11,938 nucleotides of DNA from Paludibacteraceae bacterium (GTDB lineage Bacteria > Bacteroidota > Bacteroidia > Bacteroidales > Paludibacteraceae). Where the stretch lies: NCBI GenBank assembly GCA_023227695.1, contig JALNVE010000062.1:1-11938 (forward strand). Direction: 5' to 3'. Below are positions 1-6,616 of this stretch, in pieces; the stretch's first letter is position 1; the number at the start of each line of letters is the position of its first letter. The position numbers were made by a program, and so were the translations under genes. The notes under the pieces are model-generated. The model worked only from the letters and a program-made list of their open reading frames with translations, was not told where the DNA came from and did no database searches.

Positions 1-299
1 GCTCTTGATCCAACCGGAACTTTCAAGTCATCATCAACCATCATCTCTACAATCACGCCGTCTGTAGGATCATCATAATTATACTTGATTGATTTAACCA
101 ATCCAACTTTGTATCCTTTTATGGTTACTGAACTAGACTCCAACAATCCATTCACGTTATCAAACTTAGCTGTATAATAATTAGATGGATTGAATATGTT
201 TATACCCTTTAAATAGTTCACACCAAAAAACAGTATCGCAATAGTAGCGATAACCAACAAACCAATTTGAAACTCTTTCGAAATTTTAAACTTCATCAT
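1..299 (-). CDS. MCE/MlaD-family lipid transport protein, N-terminal part (cut by window edge)
   Basis: The reading frame starts at a double ATG (299-297 and 296-294) and runs off the left edge after about 99 codons, so only the N-terminus is visible. A short basic N-terminus (MMKFKISKEFQ) leads into one membrane segment of about 20 residues (IGLLVIATIAILFFGVNYL). This is followed by the start of an MCE domain: YYTAKFDNVNGL, then SSSVTIKGYKVGLVKSI. This layout is typical of MlaD-like substrate-binding subunits, which are anchored in the inner membrane and carry phospholipids across the periplasm with an MlaE/MlaF ABC transporter. The gene lies 28 bp downstream of the amidase on the same strand and has no obvious promoter of its own, so the two are probably co-transcribed. 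Family assignment is from motif recognition. The exact substrate and the partner genes are outside the window. Confidence 0.85.
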   Translation of the reverse strand, partial: MMKFKISKEFQIGLLVIATIAILFFGVNYLKGINIFNPSNYYTAKFDNVNGLLESSSVTIKGYKVGLVKSIKYNYDDPTDGVIVEMMVDDDLKVPVGSR

Positions 300-327
300 T
301 TTTTCTTTTTAGTAATAAGATGCCTCG

Positions 328-1479
328 TCACTTCAAATACTGGAAAGCTTCGCTCGGAGGCAATTTTTTATTATCCTTTAATACGACAACGAATGCATCT
401 GAAAAATCTTCTCTTACCTTTTTCTGTAAATCCAAAGCTTCAAGAAAAGACGTTGTCTTGCCATACATATATTTGAAAATTCCATTCTCTTGGTATTCAA
501 CTGCAGGAACACAAGACTTAAAATCTCTTGAATTCAAAGATTTCTGAGTTTTTGAACTACAGAACTGAACACTATAAATAACAGAATCAGATACACTCTT
601 TTTTTCATCTACATTTGATACAACTTCAGGCTCTTTTGTTTCAACTTCTTCTTTTTTTACCTCTTTTTCATCATTCTCTTCTTCATAAGCCTGAGACATT
701 TTTGTCAGCCCCTCTTTATAATCCATGACGGCATCAAATATAGCTTTTGCCAAAAGTTTTCTTGATTTTTCTTTGTTCAGATACTTTTCTTCTTTAGCAT
801 TGGAAAGATATCCCAACTCGACCAAAACACCCGGCATATTTGTCTGTTTCAAAACCAAGAAACCAGCCTGTTTCACACTTCTGTCACTTCTATCACATGT
901 CTTAACAAAATTACGCTGAACCAACTGAGCCAATTGGATACTCTGTGACAAGTAAGAAGACTGCATCAAGTCAAACATTATATAGGACTCCGCCCTGTTT
1001 GGATCAAATCCTCCATATCTGGATTTGTAATTATCCTCATAAAGGATGGATGCATTCTCTTGCATGGCAACCTGCAAATTCTCTTTTGAAGAGCTACCCA
1101 CAACATACGTTTCTGTGCCAAAAGCAGAACGAGACTTCGCAGCATTAGCATGAATAGAAATAAACAAATCTGCTTTTTCTTTATTTGCAATTGCAGCTCG
1201 TTCATCCAAAGGAATAAACACATCCGTCTTTCTGGTAAAAATGATCCGAACACCTTTTTCCTCATAAAGCAAACGTCCTAACTCTAAAGCCACAGAAAGA
1301 TTCACATTTTTCTCTTTCAATTTCAATTTCGATCCAGTAGCTCCGGCATCTTTGCCTCCATGTCCCGCATCAACAATAACCGTGAACCTTTTTTTTCCTG
1401 ACGCATAAGCTTCCTGTCCTGGAAGTGTCACCGACAAGACGAACGACATTAAAACCAATGTAAAAAAAGGAACTTTCAT
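328..1479 (-). CDS. N-acetylmuramoyl-L-alanine amidase (Amidase_3) with C-terminal SPOR-like domain
   Basis: The 383-residue protein is a secreted zinc amidase that cuts the bond between N-acetylmuramic acid and L-alanine in peptidoglycan. A signal peptide covers about residues 1-26, with a hydrophobic core (FFTLVLMSFVLSV) and likely cleavage after AYA. The Amidase_3 domain spans about 31-255. Candidate zinc and catalytic residues are His40 (VDAGHGGKDAG), Glu56 (LKEKNVNLS), His110 (FISIHANA) and Glu221 (GVLVELGYLSN). Residues 263-298 form a Lys/Glu-rich linker. Residues 301-370 (from IYSVQF, through FKYMYG, to DAFVVV) resemble a SPOR-type peptidoglycan-binding domain, which would direct the enzyme to denuded septal glycan. 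Cys307 and Cys323 lie within this domain and could pair. The start at 1479 is supported by the signal peptide. The gene is first in a minus-strand pair with the MCE gene and divergent from lptD. Confidence 0.93.
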   Translation of the reverse strand: MKVPFFTLVLMSFVLSVTLPGQEAYASGKKRFTVIVDAGHGGKDAGATGSKLKLKEKNVNLSVALELGRLLYEEKGVRIIFTRKTDVFIPLDERAAIANKEKADLFISIHANAAKSRSAFGTETYVVGSSSKENLQVAMQENASILYEDNYKSRYGGFDPNRAESYIMFDLMQSSYLSQSIQLAQLVQRNFVKTCDRSDRSVKQAGFLVLKQTNMPGVLVELGYLSNAKEEKYLNKEKSRKLLAKAIFDAVMDYKEGLTKMSQAYEEENDEKEVKKEEVETKEPEVVSNVDEKKSVSDSVIYSVQFCSSKTQKSLNSRDFKSCVPAVEYQENGIFKYMYGKTTSFLEALDLQKKVREDFSDAFVVVLKDNKKLPPSEAFQYLK

Positions 1480-1594
1480 TTTCGTGAACCATTAACAAAC
1501 AAGCGTTTACAACATCCAAATAGCAGACACGAAACACCCATTTGATCCATTAAACACATCAAAACAATCCACTTTAAGATTGAAATTGACGATG

Positions 1595-1624
1595 CAAATT
1601 TACAAAAAATAAGAGCAGAAGCAA
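1595..1624 (-). promoter_or_regulatory. Candidate Bacteroides-type promoter of the amidase-MCE operon
   Basis: Read on the minus strand, the -7 box TAAATTTG (1602-1595) fits the TAnnTTTG consensus. A TTG (1624-1622) lies 19 bp upstream as a possible -33 element. Transcription would begin near 1588 and leave a 5' leader of about 110 nt before the amidase ATG. The assignment is by consensus match only, and such short AT-rich matches can occur by chance. Confidence 0.45.
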
Positions 1625-1673
1625 CCTATCAAACAAAATATTGAATTCATAAAAAAAATTAATGGGTCGGAAA

Positions 1674-1706
1674 TTGATATATGTTCATTCAAATTTCTTA
1701 TTTTTG
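1674..1706 (+). promoter_or_regulatory. Candidate Bacteroides-type promoter of lptD-ridA
   Basis: The -7 box TATTTTTG (1699-1706) matches TAnnTTTG and has TTG at 1674-1676 as a -33 element, with 22 bp between them. It would start transcription near 1713, about 20 nt before ATG 1734. Because the box lies downstream of the alternative ATG at 1662, it supports 1734 as the true lptD start. It is arranged back to back with the amidase promoter. Confidence 0.5.
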
Positions 1707-1733
1707 CCAAATAAACGATGCAAGATCAAAATA

Positions 1734-4472
1734 ATGTTTAATTCTTTAATTAACAACAATATATATCGAACATTACTATTATTGGTTAGTTTCTTTATAT
1801 CGTTTCACGCATTCTCCGCAGAGGAAAACAACGATAAAACAAAGGAATTGTCCAAGACAGATTCGATTCTAGTAGCAGATGCTCAAAGTCCTACAAATCA
1901 AAACGATTCAACAACAAAAGACTCTGTAAAAGTCAAAAAAAACAATGAATCGCTAGAAGCTGAGGTGAATTATTCGGCAAATGACTCCGTTGTGTTTTAC
2001 GCGGGAGGAATTGCTTATTTATATGGAGATGCCAAAGTAGACTATGAAGAAATGTCTCTTACCTCCAACTCCATTCGTATCAACATGGACAGTTCGATTG
2101 TACAAGCCAGAGCGGGTGTTGACTCTACTGGAGAAGCCATTGGAACACCTCTCTTCAAAGAAGGTTCTGAAGAATATGAATCAAAATCTATCGATTACAA
2201 CTACAAAACAAAAAAAGGTTTAATTCATGGAGTCATAACCCAACAAGGAGAAGGTTATATCACGAGCGACAAGGCTAAAAAAATGGAAGACAATACCTTC
2301 CTCATGATAGATGGAAAGTATACCACATGCGACAACCATGAGCACCCCCACTTCTACATCGATTTAACCAAAGCAAAAGTTAAGCCGAAAGAATTCGTGG
2401 TAGCAGGTCCCGCTTACCTTGTCATTGCTGACGTTCCATTGCCATTAGTCATACCTTTTGGATATTTCCCTTTCACAAGTAAATACTCATCAGGACTTTT
2501 GATGCCGACTTATGGAGAAGAGACTTCAAGAGGATTCTATTTTAGAGATGGTGGTTATTACTTTGCACTTAGCGACTATTATGACTTAGCTTTACGTGCC
2601 GACATTTACACTAAAGGTTCTTGGGGTCTAAATGGAACTTCCAGATATAAAAAGAAATACAAATATACTGGAAATTTATATGCAAGTTACCAATACACTA
2701 CATTAGGAGAAAAAACTCTTTTGGATTATTCAGAAAGTAAAGACTTCAAATTGACATGGACTCACACACAAGATCCAAAAGCTAATCCATTCAGAACATT
2801 CACTGCATCAGTCAACTATACATCCGTACAATACAACAAGAACAACCTTGATGCTTATTATAAACCTGATGTATTTGGAGAGAACAACAAATCATCAAGC
2901 ATTAACTATACTTACAGATTTCCAGAGACTCCGTTCTCTTTGAATGCCAACGTCACTGCCAACCAAAGGCAAAGAGACTCATCTCTTTCATTGACATTAC
3001 CTACTCTCTATTTAAACATGTCAAGAATTTATCCATTGAAGAAAAAAGAGAGAATAGGAAAAGAAAAATGGTACGAAAAAACTTATTTCAATTATAGTCT
3101 TAACTTCACCAACAGCATCACAACTAAAGAAGACCAGATACTTGAGGCTTCTTTGGTAAAAGATTGGCAGAATGGTGTGAAGCATCAAATGAGTGTCGGT
3201 TCTTCTTACACCATACTCAAATACTTAATCATGTCTCCAAGTGTCAACTACAATGAAAAGTGGTATTTCAAAAAGACAATGCAAAGATGGAATGCAGAGA
3301 GAAGTGAGATTGAAGATAGCGTTATAAACAACTTCTACAGAATCAATAACATTAGTACTAACTTGGATTTTAGCACACAACTGTTCGGATACTTTAAACC
3401 CTTATTCTTCAGGAAGAAGTTGGATATGATTAGACACGTCATGCAACCAACCGTAGGATTGACATGGAGTCCTTACTGCGACAGTTTCTACCCTTCTTTC
3501 GGAAGGACTGGTTGGAGATATTTCTCTTATTACGAAAGACCAATACCAAATTCTGCGGATTCCAAAAGAATAGAATACGGATATTTTGATCGAGGAGCTT
3601 TCGGCGGTGCTTCTTCAGGCCGTGTCGGTAGTTTAAACTTCGGCTTGTCTAACAACTTAGAGATGAAGGTTTCTTCTAAAACAGACTCTACTGGATTCAA
3701 GAAAATCTCTTTGATTGACAATCTCTCTTTGAATGCAAGTTACAATATGTTAGCAGACTCTCTTAAATGGTCTGATATTTCTGCTACATTGAGATTAAAA
3801 TTCACTAAGAATCTTTCTTTATCTGTCAATGCTAACTTCACTCCTTATGTTTATCAATTGGATGAATATGGGAATCCGGTTCAGGTTAATGTTTCTGAAT
3901 ACGAAAGAAATGGCCGTATAGCTCGTCTGACAAGTGCAAGAACCTCTTTTGGTTACACTTTCAGCAACGAAACATTCAAGAAGAAAGCAGTTGAAGAGGA
4001 GAAAAAAGACAACGATGAAGGAGACGAGTTAGACGAAAATTCTGATGACGCAGAACAGTCTGAAAAAGAGAAGCAAAAGAGCGAATATGACGAGCAAGGA
4101 TATCTTAAATTCAAGATGCCTTGGAATTTCCGTTTCGACTACACAATAAGTTATAGCGACTACAAATTCAACAAAGAAAAATTGGAATACGAAAAAAAGA
4201 CCAATCAATCGCTTAACTTCTCTGGAAACATAAATTTCTCAAAGAATTGGAGTTTCAGTTTCAGTTCTGGATATGACTTTGAAATGGAAGATTTGTCATA
4301 CTCATCAATCGGACTCAATAGAAATTTACACTGTTGGAGTGCCTCTTTGAGCATGGTTCCTTTTGGACTTTACAAATCTTACAATTTCCGCATAAGTGTA
4401 AATTCATCTCTTCTGCAGGATTTGAAGTATGAAAAACGTAGTAATCCAAACGACAATCCTGTTTGGTACTAA
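1734..4472 (+). CDS. lptD: LptD/OstA-family outer-membrane LPS assembly protein
   Basis: This is a 912-residue protein, predicted to be the outer-membrane barrel that receives lipopolysaccharide from the Lpt bridge and places it in the outer leaflet. A signal peptide (hydrophobic TLLLLVSFFISFHAF, likely cleavage after FSA near residue 29) directly follows ATG 1734. The upstream ATG at 1662 would add 24 residues before it and lies ahead of the candidate promoter. An N-terminal OstA/LptA-like beta-jellyroll spans roughly residues 70-210: it includes YLYGDAKVDYEEMSL and the TTCD..HPHFYI signature with Cys199. LPLVIPFGYFPF marks the transition to the barrel. The rest is rich in alternating aromatic/polar strands, as expected for a beta-barrel. 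Residues of about 750-790 form a strongly charged Glu/Asp/Lys segment. Only three cysteines are evident in the mature part (199, 582, 867). Twenty-one bp separate it from ridA, suggesting co-transcription. Confidence 0.88.
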   Translation: MFNSLINNNIYRTLLLLVSFFISFHAFSAEENNDKTKELSKTDSILVADAQSPTNQNDSTTKDSVKVKKNNESLEAEVNYSANDSVVFYAGGIAYLYGDAKVDYEEMSLTSNSIRINMDSSIVQARAGVDSTGEAIGTPLFKEGSEEYESKSIDYNYKTKKGLIHGVITQQGEGYITSDKAKKMEDNTFLMIDGKYTTCDNHEHPHFYIDLTKAKVKPKEFVVAGPAYLVIADVPLPLVIPFGYFPFTSKYSSGLLMPTYGEETSRGFYFRDGGYYFALSDYYDLALRADIYTKGSWGLNGTSRYKKKYKYTGNLYASYQYTTLGEKTLLDYSESKDFKLTWTHTQDPKANPFRTFTASVNYTSVQYNKNNLDAYYKPDVFGENNKSSSINYTYRFPETPFSLNANVTANQRQRDSSLSLTLPTLYLNMSRIYPLKKKERIGKEKWYEKTYFNYSLNFTNSITTKEDQILEASLVKDWQNGVKHQMSVGSSYTILKYLIMSPSVNYNEKWYFKKTMQRWNAERSEIEDSVINNFYRINNISTNLDFSTQLFGYFKPLFFRKKLDMIRHVMQPTVGLTWSPYCDSFYPSFGRTGWRYFSYYERPIPNSADSKRIEYGYFDRGAFGGASSGRVGSLNFGLSNNLEMKVSSKTDSTGFKKISLIDNLSLNASYNMLADSLKWSDISATLRLKFTKNLSLSVNANFTPYVYQLDEYGNPVQVNVSEYERNGRIARLTSARTSFGYTFSNETFKKKAVEEEKKDNDEGDELDENSDDAEQSEKEKQKSEYDEQGYLKFKMPWNFRFDYTISYSDYKFNKEKLEYEKKTNQSLNFSGNINFSKNWSFSFSSGYDFEMEDLSYSSIGLNRNLHCWSASLSMVPFGLYKSYNFRISVNSSLLQDLKYEKRSNPNDNPVWY

Positions 4473-4493
4473 TTATAAATGTTTTAGAGAATT

Positions 4494-4871
4494 ATGAAGA
4501 GAATCATCTCAACAACAAAAGCTCCGGCAGCAGTCGGACCATATAGCCAGGCCGTTTTGGTCAACGGAACATTATATATATCTTGTCAAATTGCGATAGA
4601 TCCTGTAACTGGAATGCTATGTGGCGATAACGTAGCAGCCCAAACTGATCTTATCATGGGTAATCTGCAAAACATTTTGAAAGAGGCGGAACTTTCATTA
4701 AAAGACATAGTGAAAGTTACAGTATTCCTTTCTGACATGAACTTTTTTTCGGATTTTAACACTGCTTATAAAAAATATTTTTCAGAAGAAGCTCCTGCCA
4801 GAACATGCGTTGGTGCTAACGGATTACCCAAAGGAGCATTGGTTGGAATCGATGTTATCGCAGCGAAATAA
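4494..4871 (+). CDS. ridA: RidA/YjgF/YER057c/UK114-family protein, divergent active site
   Basis: The protein has 125 residues, the usual RidA length. RidA is a cytosolic trimeric deaminase that hydrolyses reactive 2-aminoacrylate and related enamines/imines released by PLP enzymes. Family marks include APAAVGPYSQAV at 10-21 with Tyr17, ISCQIAIDP at 29-37, DIVKVTVFLSDM at 71-82, and APARTC at 100-105 with Arg103, the equivalent of E. coli Arg105. Unusual points are Cys31 in place of the common Gly of SGQ, and VGID at 117-120 where RidA proteins generally have VEIE or IEIE. An ungapped alignment, with E. coli RidA recalled from memory, puts Gly118 opposite Glu120. The gene starts 21 bp after lptD and probably shares its transcript. 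Fold and family are secure; the deaminase activity is less so. Confidence 0.9.
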   Translation: MKRIISTTKAPAAVGPYSQAVLVNGTLYISCQIAIDPVTGMLCGDNVAAQTDLIMGNLQNILKEAELSLKDIVKVTVFLSDMNFFSDFNTAYKKYFSEEAPARTCVGANGLPKGALVGIDVIAAK

Positions 4872-4880
4872 AACTTAAAA

Positions 4881-4925
4881 AGCAAAAATAGAGATTAACA
4901 ATAAGATATTTTCTCTATTTTTGTT
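4881..4925 (+). promoter_or_regulatory. Perfect 12-bp inverted repeat embedding the candidate glycogen synthase -7 box
   Basis: CAAAAATAGAGA (4883-4894) is exactly complementary in reverse to TCTCTATTTTTG (4912-4923). A flanking G:T and A:T pair extend the stem to 14. The 17-nt loop holds a further AATA/TATT pairing (4900-4903 with 4907-4910). The right arm ends in TATTTTTG (4916-4923), a match to the TAnnTTTG -7 box, about 28 bp before ATG 4951. By symmetry the left arm gives the same box on the minus strand (4890-4883). No clear -33 TTTG is seen. It could be an operator overlapping a promoter, or a weak bidirectional terminator after ridA. Confidence 0.5.
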
Positions 4926-4950
4926 ATGATAACACGTAAACTACTTTATC

Positions 4951-6591
4951 ATGAGCAAAGAGAGTTTAGATATTAATTACATTTTTGAAACGAGTTGGGA
5001 AGTTTGTAATAAAATAGGGGGAATATATACGGTACTATCAACCCAAGCAAAAGAGTTGCTTGCTAATACGGATGGAAATGCGATATATATTGGTCCCTGT
5101 GTTGGAAATGAGAATAATGACACTGTTTTTAAAGAGAGCAAAACTCTTTTAAAGTCTTGGAAGAAACAGGCTACAGAAGTGGATGGTCTAAATGTCAAAA
5201 TTGGCAAATGGAACATTCCGGGATCACCCGTTGTTATCTTGGTAGATTTCAAGCCATTTTTCTCAATGAAGAACAATTTTTTCTTCCTGATGTGGAGTAA
5301 ATTCGGTGTAAATTCTCTTCACTCATACGGAGATTACGATGAATCCGTCATCTTTGGATATGCAGCAGCGAAAGTCATTGAGAGTTACTGCAAATTCAAC
5401 AAGAAAGAGATGGATGGAAAAAATATAGTTGCTGAATTTCACGAATGGACGACAGCGTCTGGCTTGTTATATGTAAAAGGTCATTTACCAGAGGTAAAAA
5501 CAGTATTTACAACACATGCCACCACGGTTGGCCGTTCAATCTGTTTCAACAACAAACCATTGTACAAATATTTCACTAACTACAATGGCGACCAGATGGC
5601 TCAGGAACTGAACGTAGAGGCTAAGCACTCTATTGAGAAGAAAGCTGCTCATTTTGCAGATTGTTTCACAACCGTGAGCGACATTTCAGCAAAAGAGTGC
5701 GAACAACTTTTGGAAAAAAATCCAAACTTGGTTACTCCAAACGGTTTCGAAACTGATTTTGTCCCTAAAGGTAAAAAGTTCGAAGAAAAGAGAATAGAGG
5801 CTAGAGCTAATCTAACAAAAGTAGCTGAAGCTGTCATCGGAAAAATGATTTCAAAAAATGCGTTTTTCGTTGCAACCAGCGGAAGATACGAATTTAAAAA
5901 CAAAGGTATTGACGTGTTTTTGGAATCTCTAAAAATACTCAGTCAGAATACTAATTTAAAAAAGGAGGTCATCGCCTTTATCATGGTTCCTGGATACATT
6001 TCCGGGCCAAGAAAAGACCTATTGGATAAGCTAAACGAAAAAGCTAAATACCAATTGACCAACAACAACTATACGCACGATTTGTACAGAACATATGACG
6101 ATGAAGTCCTTTCTGCGCTTCGTTATTATAAGATGGACAACAACAGTGACAGTAAAGTAAAAGTAATCTTCGTTCCTTCCTATTTGGATGGAAAAGACGG
6201 CATTTTCAACATGTCTTACTACGACTTACTTACAGGCTTAGACATGACAGTCTTCGCTTCTTATTACGAGCCTTGGGGATACACTCCACTGGAAAGTGCG
6301 GCTTTCGGTATACCTACCGCAACCACAAACCTTTCCGGATTCGGAGCTTGGGTTTCAAAAGAACCGGTAGACATCACCAACGGCGTTGCTGTTTTGATGC
6401 GTACGGAAGACAACAGCCACGAGTTGGCAGAAGACATTCATAATAACATTCTACTCCTTACTTCGAAGAAGAAAGATGAGTTAGACGCCATCAGCCAAAA
6501 AGCAAAGGACATTGCAGCCAAAGCTTCTTGGAAGAATTTCATCAAATACAGCATGGAATCTTTCCGAATGGCAATAAAAAAGAACATATAA
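4951..6591 (+). CDS. Glycogen synthase, GT3 (eukaryote-like) family
   Basis: This 546-residue cytosolic glycosyltransferase is predicted to extend alpha-1,4-glucan from a nucleotide-activated glucose. GT3 hallmarks are the N-terminal FETSWEVCNKIGGIYTVL (12-29; compare the WEVTNKVGGIYTV type of yeast and animal enzymes), EFHEWTTASGLLY in the middle, SGRYEFKNKGIDVFLESL with the Arg/Lys donor-binding pair, and the E-x7-E motif of SYYEPWGYTPLES (Glu440 and Glu448). It is about 150 residues shorter than animal and yeast enzymes. It has no phosphorylated N/C tails, and the C-terminal helix (KKKDELDAISQ onwards) lacks the Arg cluster used for glucose-6-phosphate activation. By family analogy the donor is probably UDP-glucose; this is inferred. 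The stop is 25 bp before the phosphorylase gene, so the two form an operon. It is not the usual bacterial GT5 GlgA. Confidence 0.92.
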   Translation: MSKESLDINYIFETSWEVCNKIGGIYTVLSTQAKELLANTDGNAIYIGPCVGNENNDTVFKESKTLLKSWKKQATEVDGLNVKIGKWNIPGSPVVILVDFKPFFSMKNNFFFLMWSKFGVNSLHSYGDYDESVIFGYAAAKVIESYCKFNKKEMDGKNIVAEFHEWTTASGLLYVKGHLPEVKTVFTTHATTVGRSICFNNKPLYKYFTNYNGDQMAQELNVEAKHSIEKKAAHFADCFTTVSDISAKECEQLLEKNPNLVTPNGFETDFVPKGKKFEEKRIEARANLTKVAEAVIGKMISKNAFFVATSGRYEFKNKGIDVFLESLKILSQNTNLKKEVIAFIMVPGYISGPRKDLLDKLNEKAKYQLTNNNYTHDLYRTYDDEVLSALRYYKMDNNSDSKVKVIFVPSYLDGKDGIFNMSYYDLLTGLDMTVFASYYEPWGYTPLESAAFGIPTATTNLSGFGAWVSKEPVDITNGVAVLMRTEDNSHELAEDIHNNILLLTSKKKDELDAISQKAKDIAAKASWKNFIKYSMESFRMAIKKNI

Positions 6592-6616
6592 AAATTCTCA
6601 AACAATAACAGGACAA

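Noticed and set aside
267..547. Two overlapping plus-strand frames opposite the amidase C-terminus
   Set aside because: They are antisense to well-supported coding sequence, have no recognisable motif and no start context; they are shadows.
1662..1733. Upstream in-frame ATG that would lengthen lptD by 24 residues
   Set aside because: The extra residues precede a good signal peptide, and the candidate -7 box at 1699-1706 lies downstream of that ATG. Start 1734 is preferred.
1480..1733. Possible RNA gene or small ORF in the amidase/lptD divergent region
   Set aside because: I saw only candidate promoter boxes and AT-rich sequence. There was no cloverleaf, no stable hairpin and no open frame with coding character.
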